Shown: positions 31,356-40,641 of the stretch, one piece after another | Numbering within the stretch: the first letter of the stretch is position 1 | Layout of the letters: every line of letters begins with the position of its first letter | Source: JBBQWT01 sp038210375 | Lineage (GTDB): Bacteria; Acidobacteriota; Terriglobia; Terriglobales; Acidobacteriaceae | Assembly: GCA_038210375.1 (NCBI GenBank) | Contig: JBBQWT010000007.1 | Span: 1 to 64,000 of the forward strand | Length of the DNA: 64,000 nt | Reading direction: 5' to 3' | Position numbers and translations under genes: made by a program | Notes under the pieces: generated by a model | Told to the model about the DNA's origin: nothing | Seen by the model: only the letters and a program-made list of their open reading frames with translations | The model's database searches: none

Positions 31356-32123
31356 ATGGATCTCAAAGACCGCAATTCCGTATCCCCAAAAAAACCCAAG
31401 CGCGTCGCGCTTGTAATCGCGAACCCGTCGTTCAACACAATCGCCAACTGGCCGTGCGGGTTCTGGTGGAGTGAACTCGCGCATCCCTGGCACGTGCTGT
31501 CAGAGAAGGGTTGCGACATCAAGATTTTCAGCCCCAGGGGTGGGAAGTGCGAACCTGACGCGATGAGCGACCCGCGCGACGCGGACGGCTTTTCCAACGA
31601 CCTGATCGTCATGGGCTTTCTCAACACTCCGCAGCTGCTGGCAATGATCGAGAACACCGGTAAGGTCGAGGACATTGAGCTCGATGACTATGACGCCCTC
31701 CTCATCGCTGGCGGGCAGGCACCGATGTTCACGTTTGAACACGAGACTGGGCTGCACGCCAAGTTCGTCGAGTTCTACGAGGCGGGCAAGGTGACGGCGG
31801 CGGTTTGCCACGGTACGGCTATCCTGCGCTACGCGAAGCTTAGCAACGGAGACTATCTGGTCAAGGGTAAAACCGTAACCGGCTTCTCAAATTTTGAAGA
31901 AGATTTTGCCGACAAGTTATTGTGGGAAGCAAACTTACTGCCCCGCAACAAACGGCTGATGCCCTGGCGCATTGAGGATGAGCTGAAGGCGCTGGGTGCC
32001 AACTACATCCAGGCCGGTTTGTGGCGGGGCTTCGCCACGCGCGACGGCAATCTGATCACCGGTCAGCAGAGCGTCTCGGGCACGGAGACGGCCGAAGCGG
32101 TCGCTTCGGCGCTCGGCTACTGA
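31356..32123 (+). CDS. DJ-1/PfpI (Hsp31-like) family protein
   Basis: 255 residues of the type 1 glutamine-amidotransferase-like fold. The nucleophile elbow TAAVCHGTAIL carries the conserved cysteine; DALLIAGGQAPMF and NFEEDFADK are family features of the Hsp31-like branch. Proteins of this class act as chaperones, glyoxalases or deglycases under carbonyl stress; activity here is unproven. It follows the AraC regulator, a pairing that suggests stress-inducible expression. Confidence 0.87.
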   Translation: MDLKDRNSVSPKKPKRVALVIANPSFNTIANWPCGFWWSELAHPWHVLSEKGCDIKIFSPRGGKCEPDAMSDPRDADGFSNDLIVMGFLNTPQLLAMIENTGKVEDIELDDYDALLIAGGQAPMFTFEHETGLHAKFVEFYEAGKVTAAVCHGTAILRYAKLSNGDYLVKGKTVTGFSNFEEDFADKLLWEANLLPRNKRLMPWRIEDELKALGANYIQAGLWRGFATRDGNLITGQQSVSGTETAEAVASALGY

Positions 32124-32250
32124 TCGTCGCGCTTCAGCAGCGCGAAGCGAGCTGACATCGTGCGGGTCGGGGCAAATGAATGGCGGCGCAGGAACTGAAC
32201 CCCCATGCCCAATACAATGCCTCACAGTGAATCTGATTGCCTTGTATTCC

Positions 32251-33063
32251 CTAGGCTGTAAGATCACGGTCCCTTGTCGAGAGCGGGACCACATCGATCT
32301 TCGTAACTGTCAGATAGATGACCAAGGCCAGGATGGTGACCAGGAATAGAGCGCTGGTTACGACTGTGCCCCAACCCAAGCCACCCTCATCTCGTGTCTG
32401 CGAGAGCAGGTCGCCGATGGATGCGCCCAGCGGTCTGGTCAAAATATAAGCGAACCAGAAGGTAAAGATGGCGTTCAGCTTGAAGCGCCAATAGAGCAGA
32501 GCGGCCACGGCGATCAACGCCACGAAAATGAGCGCGCTCACCAGGTAGCCGAGGTGCAGACGCTCTGCCACGAGGTCGCCTGACGCGGTGCCCAGCGCAA
32601 AAGTAAACAGAATGGCCAGCCAATAGAACGCTTCTCTTCGGGTGGTAGAAATATCGTGGACCGAAAGGGTCTTCTCGACCGCATACCAGGCTATGAAAGT
32701 AATCGCGAGGATGATGCTGAACACGATGGTGGCCGTCAAAAGAGAAACCCCAAGATTATCCGTCAGGTTATCGGTGATCAGGGTTCCGACAACGCTCAAT
32801 AGCACGACTGCGAACCAGTAGAGGCCGGGAATGTACTTGCGGACTCGGAACTGGAAGAAAAGCGTCACAATTAACAGGGCGCCCATGATGTAGGTTGTCT
32901 TGGTCAAGCCCAGGTTAAGGTGCGTATTCAGGAAATCGGCGAAGGTCTCCCCCACGGTGGTGCATAAGAGCTTGACGATCCAGAAGTAGATCGTAATTTC
33001 GGGCACTTTGTTCAGCATCTCCCGGCCTGATGGAACCGGCGTTCGCTGTTGTGATTGATTCAT
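32251..33063 (-). CDS. COG4705-type multispanning membrane protein
   Basis: 270 residues with about eight membrane helices. The sequence contains four internal repeats built around a G-x-x-x-x-D motif: TVGETFADFLN (~37-47), TLITDNLTDNL (~93-103), TASGDLVAERL (~159-169) and ASIGDLLSQ (~214-222). This is the pattern of COG4705 uncharacterised membrane-anchored proteins. A transport role is possible but unproven. It is convergent with the DJ-1 gene and divergent from the spermidine-synthase-like gene. Confidence 0.75.
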   Translation of the reverse strand: MNQSQQRTPVPSGREMLNKVPEITIYFWIVKLLCTTVGETFADFLNTHLNLGLTKTTYIMGALLIVTLFFQFRVRKYIPGLYWFAVVLLSVVGTLITDNLTDNLGVSLLTATIVFSIILAITFIAWYAVEKTLSVHDISTTRREAFYWLAILFTFALGTASGDLVAERLHLGYLVSALIFVALIAVAALLYWRFKLNAIFTFWFAYILTRPLGASIGDLLSQTRDEGGLGWGTVVTSALFLVTILALVIYLTVTKIDVVPLSTRDRDLTA

Positions 33064-33352
33064 GGCGACCTTTCTATATCTGCTGCGGCTGATTTTCTGA
33101 AATTTGAGACCGCGAATCGTGTTTCAAAGCGTGATAGCTCTGCTTCATCACTCCAGGACATTCATATCTTCGCAAGTTCCCGGAGCACGCGTTCCGCCAT
33201 TGCCGGCCTCCATTCTTTGATGCGGTTTTCCCTGTTGTGTTACTCACGGCGAATGATTGATTTTTAATTTCTGCACCCCTCCTCTCGTTGAGAGAGATTG
33301 GTTTGGTGTTATTTTGGTCAGGCTCATCATTCGTTCTGTCGCGAGGCCCAAG

Positions 33353-35785
33353 GTGGATCTGAGTTTCCTGATATGGCTGACAGTCATCGGCCTGATCGTT
33401 CTTCTGCTGCAGCGGCGCGCGGCCAGCCGCGGCGAACCTTATTCCTGGCTGTATATCCTTTTCTTTTTTTCAGGATTTCCCGCCCTGATCTACCAGATCG
33501 TGTGGCAGCGCGCCTTATTTTCCATCTATGGAGTGAACATTCAGTCGGTCACCATGGTGGTGACCGCATTCATGCTGGGCCTGGGCCTGGGGAGCCTCGC
33601 CGGCGGAAGAATCTCGGTAAACTCGCGCCTCCCGCTGTTAGCCATCTTCGGAATCGCCGAACTTGGCATCGCGGCCTTCGGGGCGGTATCGCTTCCTTTG
33701 TTTCACTGGGTCGCGGGTTACACCGCCGGGGCATCGCCATTCGCGACCGCGGTCATCACTTTCCTGTTGCTCTTCATTCCCACCTGCCTGATGGGCTCCA
33801 CGCTGCCGGTGCTGGTGGCCCACATGGTCAGAAAATCGGGAAATGTAGGCCGCTCCGTAGGGCAGCTTTATTTTGTGAATACCATGGGCTCGGCCATCGC
33901 ATGTTTTGTCGCGGCTGCCTTCCTGATGAGACAGCTCGGTGAAACCGGTTCCGTAATTTCCGCAGCGGTCCTGAATCTTTGCATCGGGATCACCGTTCTC
34001 GCCCTGAACTTTTCCCGCAGCCTAAGCCCGGCTGCGACTTCGGCTAACCTGGCGTCCCCCGGCCTGACTTCCGCGGCGGCGCCTTCCCCCGCTATGACTC
34101 CCGCCGGCGTGGATCTAACCTCCGATTTGGACCCGGCAAATTCTGCATCCTCTGCGCATTCGGGGTCCGCGGCCGGCAACAGTTCGAGCCTTTCTTCTTC
34201 CCCCGCCGAAGTTCTCCGCGAAGCGCCGGCGCAAGCGCCGTTCTTTCTCGGCGTGGTCACCGCGTCCCTGGCGGGTTTCATCGCCCTGGGTTACGAGCTT
34301 CTCTGGTACCGCGTCATCTCCTTCGCCACCGGCGGCCTGGCTAAGAGTTTCGCTGTCCTGCTGGGGACGTACCTCGCAGGCATCGCCGCCGGCTCAGCCC
34401 TGGCACAAAAACTTTGCCGTCTGCAATCCAGCACGACGGCTCGCGGCTATTTCACCTGGATTGGCTTATTCGTGGTGGCCGCCAATCTTGCGGGATTCAT
34501 GGTCGTTCCCTTCACCGCCGCCACCGCCGCCCACTGGGGATGGGCCGGCGCTCTCCCCCTGGTATTCGCCGCCGCCGCCCTGCTGGGCGCGGTCTTCCCG
34601 CTCATCGCTCACGCCACCACCGCGCCCGACGCCAGGTCAGGCCAGCATTTGAGTTATCTCTACCTCGGCAACATCGTGGGCTCGGCCGCCGGGAGTTTTG
34701 TGATGGGATTTATCCTGATGGATTCCTTTCCTCTGCAAACCCTGGCCGCCGGCCTGGCAGTGCTCGGGGTCCTGACCGGAGCGGCCCTGTTGGCCGCAGC
34801 CCAGGTTTCCCCGCGCCGCCTCATGGTCTCGATGGCAGCCTGCGTGGCCATCGCGGGATTGGTCTGGCTGTCGGCACCGGCGCTGTTCGTTCACGTTTAC
34901 GAAAAGCTTCAGTTCAAGCAGCGATGGGCGCAGGGCTCCCCCGGTTTTACCCATGTGGTCGAGACCCGCAGCGGGGTGATTACGGTGACCCCTGATAACA
35001 CCATCTTCGGCGGGGGAATCTACGACGGAAAGTTCAACACCGACCTGGTGCATGATTCCAACTTGATCGTGCGCGCCTACGCGATCAGCGCAATTCATCC
35101 CGCGCCCAGGAACGTCTTGATGATTGGTCTCTCCTCCGGGTCCTGGGCACAGGTGATCGCCAGCCATCCCCAGGTGGAAAAACTGACCATTGTAGAAATC
35201 AACCCCGGCTACCTGCGATTGATCCCGCAGTATCCTGAAGTGGCCAGCGTTTTGAAGAACCCCAAAGTAGAAATAGTGATCGACGATGGCCGCCGCTGGC
35301 TGCTTCGAAATCCCGCCAGCAAATTCGACATGATTGTGGCCAACACCACCTATCACTGGCGATCAGGCGCTACCAATCTTCTGTCGCGCGATTTCCTGGA
35401 ACTGGCGCGCAAGCACCTGAACCCCGGCGGCGTGCATTATTACAACACCACCCAATCGCTCGATGTACTACTAACCGCCGCCACCGTCTTCCCTTATTCG
35501 CTGCGAGTCATGAACCTGGTGGCAGTCAGCGACTCCCCGTTGAAAATCGATAAGGATCGCTGGGAAAAAGTCTTACTCGACTACCGCATCGACGGCCGCC
35601 CAGTCCTCGACATGAACCGTGCCCCCGACCGCCAGGCATTGCAGGACGCAATGGACCTCGCAGCCAACGCCGACCACGCCAACCTGCAATGGGAAGCCAT
35701 CGAATACAGCACCACGTTCCTGCCCCGGCTGCAGAATCAACACATCGTGACCGATGACAACATGGGAAGTGAATGGCAGCAGTGA
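33353..35785 (+). CDS. fused membrane (MFS-like) / spermidine-synthase-like protein
   Basis: About 810 residues. Membrane helices fill two blocks (~1-245 and ~300-530) separated by a Ser/Ala/Pro-rich linker (~235-295). The C-terminal ~270 residues match spermidine-synthase-like methyltransferase folds: VLMIGLSSGSWAQ (SAM-like loop), VEINPGYLRL and VIDDGRRWL. Polyamine synthase activity is not assured for this fusion family. GTG 33353 was chosen because GAGG lies six bases upstream and helices start at once; a TTG at 33257 opens the frame 32 codons earlier. Confidence 0.85.
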   Translation: MDLSFLIWLTVIGLIVLLLQRRAASRGEPYSWLYILFFFSGFPALIYQIVWQRALFSIYGVNIQSVTMVVTAFMLGLGLGSLAGGRISVNSRLPLLAIFGIAELGIAAFGAVSLPLFHWVAGYTAGASPFATAVITFLLLFIPTCLMGSTLPVLVAHMVRKSGNVGRSVGQLYFVNTMGSAIACFVAAAFLMRQLGETGSVISAAVLNLCIGITVLALNFSRSLSPAATSANLASPGLTSAAAPSPAMTPAGVDLTSDLDPANSASSAHSGSAAGNSSSLSSSPAEVLREAPAQAPFFLGVVTASLAGFIALGYELLWYRVISFATGGLAKSFAVLLGTYLAGIAAGSALAQKLCRLQSSTTARGYFTWIGLFVVAANLAGFMVVPFTAATAAHWGWAGALPLVFAAAALLGAVFPLIAHATTAPDARSGQHLSYLYLGNIVGSAAGSFVMGFILMDSFPLQTLAAGLAVLGVLTGAALLAAAQVSPRRLMVSMAACVAIAGLVWLSAPALFVHVYEKLQFKQRWAQGSPGFTHVVETRSGVITVTPDNTIFGGGIYDGKFNTDLVHDSNLIVRAYAISAIHPAPRNVLMIGLSSGSWAQVIASHPQVEKLTIVEINPGYLRLIPQYPEVASVLKNPKVEIVIDDGRRWLLRNPASKFDMIVANTTYHWRSGATNLLSRDFLELARKHLNPGGVHYYNTTQSLDVLLTAATVFPYSLRVMNLVAVSDSPLKIDKDRWEKVLLDYRIDGRPVLDMNRAPDRQALQDAMDLAANADHANLQWEAIEYSTTFLPRLQNQHIVTDDNMGSEWQQ

Positions 35786-36039
35786 TACATACATTTAGCT
35801 CGGGTTCACGCGGCCAGATTGAGCCATAGAGTTCAACTTCAGATGGGCCCGTCCGCCGAACCCTCAAGCAGTTCCATGAAGCAAATCAGAAAGCGAACAG
35901 CCCATCTCCCTTGTCATCCTGGAGCGAGCTCTTGCTTCTTGTTTTAGCGAAGGACCTCGCGTTTTCTTTGGCGTGAGGTCATTCCTGGTTGCTGTTATGA
36001 GGGCGACCGCGAATTTACTACCTGCGAGAAGCTCTGCTC
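35786..36039. other. intergenic region with a dispersed repeat
   Basis: No gene is seen. The segment holds family-1 copy B (35913-35970) and leads into the DUF4143 ATPase remnant. Confidence 0.5.
35913..35970 (+). repeat. dispersed intergenic repeat, family 1, copy B
   Basis: Starts GTCATCCTGGAGCGAGC, then TCTTGCTTCTTGTTTTAGCG and ends AGGACCTCGCGTTTTCTTTG. It closely matches the copies at 19905, 51808 and 53797. Confidence 0.82.
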
Positions 36040-36222
36040 AACTTGATTACCAAGTAATTATGCCATTCGGTGACATAATCGCGTGGTTGCCTTGGGCTGC
36101 CAATGCCAGAAAGGGGCTGGTCCGGACCCCAAAAGTTTATCTGCGCGATAGCGGCCTGCTGCACGGCCTGCTCGACATCCCCAATTTAGATGGAGCATTG
36201 GTGAAGTCACATGCCGATTGCA
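36040..36222 (+). pseudogene. remnant of a DUF4143-type AAA ATPase
   Basis: A 105-codon open frame (35973-36290) contains only ~55 residues of recognisable family sequence. It reads WLPWAANARKGLVRTPKVY, then LRDSGLLHGLLDI. This is the C-terminal DUF4143 signature (LPPW..N..KRLVK-PK-Y-RD-GLLH-LL) of AAA ATPases, which are normally ~380-420 residues with Walker motifs. The ATPase domain is absent, so this is a decayed fragment. It ends against the 3' end of the Mrr gene. Confidence 0.7.
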
Positions 36223-36251
36223 ATCCTGATGAGCCGTTCAAATTGAACCGT

Positions 36252-37100
36252 CTATACTGCGTCAAACCATTCTTCTTCAATATGGACTAGTTCGACTTTT
36301 TCAGTTCGGACGCCAATGCTCAGTTCTTTCAATTTCTCAGCGAACTCCCCGCCATCAAGAAGATCGATCGGTGGTGCGCCATCACGTGTAGCTTCCCTTA
36401 CGGCGGCTGGAGTGAAGGTGCCCGTGGTGATGAAGAGGCCTTTGTCAGCCCTTCCGATCATCGCGCCACGGAAATCCCGAATTTCGCTTGGCCCGACCGA
36501 CCCCGTGTATCGCTTGCATTGAAAAAGGACGTGAAAGCTCATCAGACCGTGGATGCGGGCGATGCCCTTTCCGTCGATACCCCCGTCGCCACTACGTCCG
36601 GTGACTTCGACTTGGGTGAAACCGGCTTCTCGGAGCACTCGCTGGACTAGGCGCTCAAACGCGGCGGGCGATAGTTTTCGGGTGAGAATTCCGTGGAGCC
36701 GCTGGCGCCAATCCAATTCAGGCGAACTGTCTTGGGGTGAAGTGGTTTCTTCTAGAGAATCGGCCTCACCTTTCACTCCTCCCCGGACGAATTTAACCAC
36801 TTCCTGAGGATTGACTTTTTCGATGTCCTTCGCCTTAGCGGAGAGGGACCAGATGCCTCGACTGGAGTTTTCGAGCATCCCAAATTTCTTGCGGTATGTT
36901 CTGGCCCAAGCCAGACGATAGCCGAGCTGGGTCTGGTTGCTTTTCTCGGGGTCGTGGAGCAAAGCAACTACGTCTTCCGGGAAATGCTCAAGCTGGACGA
37001 CCTTATCGTATATTTCTTCGATCGAGCCGGAACCGCCGAGAGCGTTCATTGCTTTTAGCAAAGGATTGAAAAGCTGTTCGTATGGGGGAACTTTTAACAT
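36252..37100 (-). CDS. mrr: Mrr-type (type IV) restriction endonuclease
   Basis: 282 residues. An N-terminal Mrr_N winged-helix region (~5-90) leads to the Mrr catalytic domain (~140-265). It shows FERLVQRVLREAGF with Glu149, SGDGGIDG with Asp176 and the FQCKRY motif (Gln194, Lys196) of PD-(D/E)xK nucleases. Mrr enzymes cut DNA with modified bases, typically methylated DNA, so this is a likely restriction gene. It has no methyltransferase partner. The neighbouring ATPase remnant and repeat copy B suggest a decayed accessory locus. Confidence 0.9.
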   Translation of the reverse strand: MLKVPPYEQLFNPLLKAMNALGGSGSIEEIYDKVVQLEHFPEDVVALLHDPEKSNQTQLGYRLAWARTYRKKFGMLENSSRGIWSLSAKAKDIEKVNPQEVVKFVRGGVKGEADSLEETTSPQDSSPELDWRQRLHGILTRKLSPAAFERLVQRVLREAGFTQVEVTGRSGDGGIDGKGIARIHGLMSFHVLFQCKRYTGSVGPSEIRDFRGAMIGRADKGLFITTGTFTPAAVREATRDGAPPIDLLDGGEFAEKLKELSIGVRTEKVELVHIEEEWFDAV

Positions 37101-37327
37101 ATCGCGTCAGTTGATTATAGCGTCGTGGCTAGGCAAGAGGCAGGTTCTGATCTCCTACAGCGCAACGACTGGTCCAGAGACGCGGCTTCGCTCCGCAACC
37201 TTCGAGCCCTCGGAAAAAGGAACAAATGGGACGGGGAAGACAACAAGACAACAGTTGAACGGAGTTTTTGTTTGGTCAATCGTCGACCGAATTTTGTCAA
37301 ACACTTTGTTTTGAATCGCGCGCTCTA

Positions 37328-38461
37328 TCAACGTACTTTCGCCGCCCCCACCTTCCCGGTCATCTCCCGAATAATCTTCGCCTCATGCTCGCGATAGGGT
37401 CTCCCATCGGCGTAAAACACGTCATGAAACCAGATTGGCGGGCCGTCGAGCACGTAGGGTTTCTGCCATGAATCCCAGGGAAAGTTGGTTTGGGTCTTTC
37501 CCACCACGAATCCCCAGTTGATGGCGCCGACGTGATGTTTGCTGGCGATGGGCAGGATGGTGTCAAAGGTGCTGCCTACCGATCGCGCCATGTATTCGGT
37601 GCAAATGATGGGACGATGGTACGACTCGAGCATCCCCACCTCGCGCTCGAAATCTTCGGGCCAGCCGTAGTTGTGGAACGAGATCACGTCGGATTGCTCC
37701 AGTTGAGTATGCTGGATCGGGGTAAGTTTTTCGGGCGCGGAAATGTCTCCGTCCCACACCCCGCTGGTCAGCGGCTGCGTGGGGTGAGCCGCCCGCGCCC
37801 ACGTGAACACCTGCGGCAGCAGATCCGCTACCAGCTCGCGCTTGTTCTTCGGCTCCATCGCCGACCACGGCGGGCCGTTGGTGTTGTTGGGTTCGTTCCA
37901 CACGTCCCACGCCAGGATTCGGGGGTCATTGGCATACGCCCCTACCACTCCCTGGACATAGGCTTTCAGCCGGGGATACTGCGACGCATCCGCCAGCGCC
38001 GCCGCACCCGGGGATTGCACCCACCCCGAGTTATGCACGCCGGGGATGGGAGGATGCTGCTGGCCCAGCTTGGGGTTGGGGTCCCACACCGAATCGAAGA
38101 GCACGAAGATAGGACGCACGTGATGCTTCGCGGCCACGGTGAGAAACGTGTCCATGCGCTTCTTGAAACCATCGGGGTCCTGCTGCCACAGCAGGTCGTG
38201 GAGGAAGACCCGCATGGTGTTCATGCCCAGTCCCTCGGCCCATCCCAATTCTTTATCGATCTGAGGCTCGTCGAAGGTGGCGGCCTGCCACATTTCCAGC
38301 TCGTTAATGGCGTCGGCCGGAATGTAGTTGCTGCCCACCAGCCAGGGTTGCTGCTGGTACCAGTCGTTGGCCTTCTTCTCGGGCCAGCGCTGCGCCTGCG
38401 CCGGCAGTAACACCGGCAACAGGCTGAGCGCTATACATAATCGCAATAAAGTGTGTTTCAT
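37328..38461 (-). CDS. exported GH5-like (cellulase superfamily) glycoside hydrolase
   Basis: 377 residues from ATG 38461, chosen for the GAGGA ribosome site eight bases upstream and a clean signal peptide ending LPAQAQ. The longer open frame (to 38686) enters the repeat DNA and reads as a translated repeat, so it was rejected. Barrel motifs are LAWDVWNEPN (acid/base Glu) and IICTEYMARS (nucleophile Glu). Clan GH-A enzymes of this type attack beta-glucans or mannans; the exact family and substrate are not certain. Confidence 0.85.
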   Translation of the reverse strand: MKHTLLRLCIALSLLPVLLPAQAQRWPEKKANDWYQQQPWLVGSNYIPADAINELEMWQAATFDEPQIDKELGWAEGLGMNTMRVFLHDLLWQQDPDGFKKRMDTFLTVAAKHHVRPIFVLFDSVWDPNPKLGQQHPPIPGVHNSGWVQSPGAAALADASQYPRLKAYVQGVVGAYANDPRILAWDVWNEPNNTNGPPWSAMEPKNKRELVADLLPQVFTWARAAHPTQPLTSGVWDGDISAPEKLTPIQHTQLEQSDVISFHNYGWPEDFEREVGMLESYHRPIICTEYMARSVGSTFDTILPIASKHHVGAINWGFVVGKTQTNFPWDSWQKPYVLDGPPIWFHDVFYADGRPYREHEAKIIREMTGKVGAAKVR

Positions 38462-38798
38462 TTTGAGGGTCCTCGCAAGCAAAAGATGGCGATCGCGGAG
38501 TAAACATACCATATGGATGGAGTGGCGAAGTTGTTCGGTTGGGGCTGCGGGGGAGGATCGAAATCGATCAAAACCAGGAAACCCCGAGGTCTCTCCACTA
38601 CGCCGCGCAAGGGCTCGCGGACTTCGGTCGAGATGACAGTGAGGATGGGGGAGGTTGGCGACTTGGATTGAAGGGAAATCGGTCAAAACCAGGAAACCCC
38701 GGTCTCTCCACTACGCCGCGCAAGGGCTCGCGGACTTCGGTCGAGATGACAATTCTAGCTGGGACCAGCTGCTGACGATCAAACATTTTTCTCCGCGA
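38462..38798. other. intergenic region with tandem repeats
   Basis: 337 bases between two minus-strand genes, largely filled by two copies of the family-2 repeat (see next entry). No gene was seen. Confidence 0.6.
38560..38750 (-). repeat. two direct copies of repeat family 2
   Basis: A unit of ~77 bases occurs at 38560-38637 and 38675-38750, 115 bases apart start to start. Both contain the boxes TCAAAACCAGGAAACCCC, GTCTCTCCACTACGCCGC and CTTCGGTCGAGATGAC. They differ by one base and a 2-base indel. Read on the minus strand they begin GTCATCTCGACCGAAG, matching copy 1 at 26319. Translation of one copy forms the spurious N-terminal extension of the glycosidase frame. Confidence 0.88.
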
Positions 38799-39731
38799 TC
38801 ACCCAGCTTCTTCCGAGGCAACCGCCGCCGGTTTGCGCGTGGTAGTAATGACCACCACGCTGACCAGGACAAACAGCGTGCCCACGATGGTCCTCATCCC
38901 CAGGGTCTCTCCGCCAATAAAATACCCGATGATCACTGCTACCACTGGATTTACGTACGCATACGTCCCCACTTTGGTGGGGGATTCGCGATGGATCAGC
39001 CACACATAGGCGGTGAATCCGATGATGGAGCCGGCGACGATCAGGTACAGTAGCGCGAGCCATGCCATCCGGGAGACCAGCAGCGGGTGAAAACTGTGAA
39101 ACTCTCCCAGCGCGCCTGATGCGATGGTCAGCAACACTCCCCCGGTGAGCATCTGCGCTCCGGAGCTCATGACCTTGTTGGGCGGAAGCGGCAGCTTGCG
39201 CGTCAGCGCCGACGCTACCGACCAACTCATCGCGCCGATGATGAGTGCAATGGCGCCGCGGCGGTCGATGGAGGCATCGCCCAGGTTGAGAGAGTGGCTC
39301 ATCAGCACCGCCACCCCGGCGATGCCTATCAGCAGCGCCAGCGCCAGCCGGATGGTGAGCTTCTGCGTGCCCAGAAAAATTATTTCCGCAAGCGCCATGA
39401 ATGCCGGGATGGTAGCCATCATGACCGCCGCCACCCCCGAAGGCACGCGCTGCTCCGCCCAGAACAACAAACCGTAGTCCACCACGAAGATCAGGAATGC
39501 GATGATCGCGACCGACATCCATTGCCGCGCGGTGGGCGAGCGCTCGCCGCGAAATAGCATCACGCCGTAAAGCGCCAGCCCCGCCGCCAGAAAGCGCATG
39601 GCCGCCAGCAGAAATGGCGGCACTTCGTGCACGCCCACCCGGATGGCCAGAAACGTCGATCCCCACACGAAGTAGATGATGGCGAACGCCAGCAACGTCA
39701 TCCACTTGCGCGGTTGAGCTTGGCTTTCCAT
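38799..39731 (-). CDS. EamA/DMT-superfamily transporter
   Basis: 310 residues, about ten membrane helices in two five-helix repeats. The first begins AFAIIYFVWGSTFLAIRVGV, the usual EamA opening. Such proteins export amino acids, metabolites or drugs; the substrate is not predictable. Length is typical. No obvious operon partner. Confidence 0.9.
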   Translation of the reverse strand: MESQAQPRKWMTLLAFAIIYFVWGSTFLAIRVGVHEVPPFLLAAMRFLAAGLALYGVMLFRGERSPTARQWMSVAIIAFLIFVVDYGLLFWAEQRVPSGVAAVMMATIPAFMALAEIIFLGTQKLTIRLALALLIGIAGVAVLMSHSLNLGDASIDRRGAIALIIGAMSWSVASALTRKLPLPPNKVMSSGAQMLTGGVLLTIASGALGEFHSFHPLLVSRMAWLALLYLIVAGSIIGFTAYVWLIHRESPTKVGTYAYVNPVVAVIIGYFIGGETLGMRTIVGTLFVLVSVVVITTTRKPAAVASEEAG

Positions 39732-39875
39732 CCCTTACTTATATCAAGTGCGCCCGCGATTCTCCCAGAGGTGGTGGTTGCGGATCCGCACGGCGAAAAC
39801 GGCGGCCGCGCTTTTCCGTATTCAGAACTGGCGGTGTTTTACTGCTGGGCGATCCCCATGGCCACTCCGCCCAAG

Positions 39876-40208
39876 CTATTCGCGTTCGGCAAAAGCCTTG
39901 AGCCTGGTCAGCGCCCCGTCCCACTGATGGGAGACGCGGTCGAGATACGCCGCCAATTCGTGGATGGGCTGCGGATCAAGCGCAAAAATCCTCTCCCGCC
40001 CGCAACGCCGGGCGCGGACGAGCCGCACCCGCTCCAGCACCCGCAGGTGCTTGGTCACCGCCTGCCGCGTGAGGTTGGTTCCCGCGGTCAGGTGAGCAAT
40101 CGAATGGGACCGTCCACTGCCCAGCTTCGCCAGCAGCCGCAGGCGGGTCTCGTCACCCAGTGCCGCAAAAACGGTGGCCTTCGCGCTACTCGGATGTCTT
40201 GGCGACAT
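39876..40208 (-). CDS. ArsR-family transcriptional regulator
   Basis: 110 residues from ATG 40208, preceded by GGAG; the frame also opens at a TTG three codons up. The winged helix shows FAALGDETRLRLLAKL, then NLTRQAVTKHLRVLERVRLV. No ArsB-type metal cysteines are visible. It overlaps the end of the SRPBCC gene by 23 bases, so the two are translated together. Such ArsR/SRPBCC pairs are common, though the regulator usually comes first. Confidence 0.87.
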   Translation of the reverse strand: MSPRHPSSAKATVFAALGDETRLRLLAKLGSGRSHSIAHLTAGTNLTRQAVTKHLRVLERVRLVRARRCGRERIFALDPQPIHELAAYLDRVSHQWDGALTRLKAFAERE

Positions 40209-40641
40209 ACGCTCCAATCTGCTTCAGTTGCTGCTCCCAGCCGCGGCTATTCATGCGAAACGCATCGGCGTAACGCTCGCGGGGCAGGTTCTCAAACCCA
40301 GACTCGGTGACCGTCAGCAGCGTACCGCCCGGCGTTTTTTCCAGCCGGAACTCGACCAGGGTGGGCGTCTCCTGCGAGTAATCCACCTTCGGATCGATCG
40401 CATACGGATGCCAGGTATAGGCGAAATACGAAGTCGGTTCTATCCGGGTTACTTTCATCTCCAGTTTCACGTGTTCGTATCCGGGAACAGTCAGCTCGCC
40501 CGTCACCGGCTGCCCGGCCACGAATGGCCCGTTGATCTTCACCCGAAACCACTCGCCGAATTGCCGCGAATCGGTAAGCGCGAGCCACACCCGTTGCACA
40601 GGTGCGGCGATCTCGATGCTCTTCTCAAACTGATTGTCCAT
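40186..40641 (-). CDS. SRPBCC (AHSA1-like) protein
   Basis: 151 residues. ATG 40641 was chosen because AGGAGG lies seven bases upstream; the frame begins seven codons earlier. The START/Bet v1-like AHSA1 pattern is visible: KSIEIAAPVQRVWLALTD at the start, VEFRLEKTPGGTLLTVTE and GFENLP later. These proteins bind hydrophobic ligands; role unknown. First gene of an overlapping two-gene unit with the ArsR regulator. Confidence 0.85.
   Translation of the reverse strand: MDNQFEKSIEIAAPVQRVWLALTDSRQFGEWFRVKINGPFVAGQPVTGELTVPGYEHVKLEMKVTRIEPTSYFAYTWHPYAIDPKVDYSQETPTLVEFRLEKTPGGTLLTVTESGFENLPRERYADAFRMNSRGWEQQLKQIGAYVAKTSE

Noticed and set aside
38462..38686. 75-codon N-terminal extension of the glycosidase frame
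   Set aside because: It is translated repeat DNA (HLDRSPRALARRSGET), lies before a good ribosome site and signal peptide, and is not part of the protein.
38560..38750. Possible CRISPR array
   Set aside because: Only two units of ~77 bases, with no uniform spacers and no cas genes; it is a dispersed repeat in tandem.
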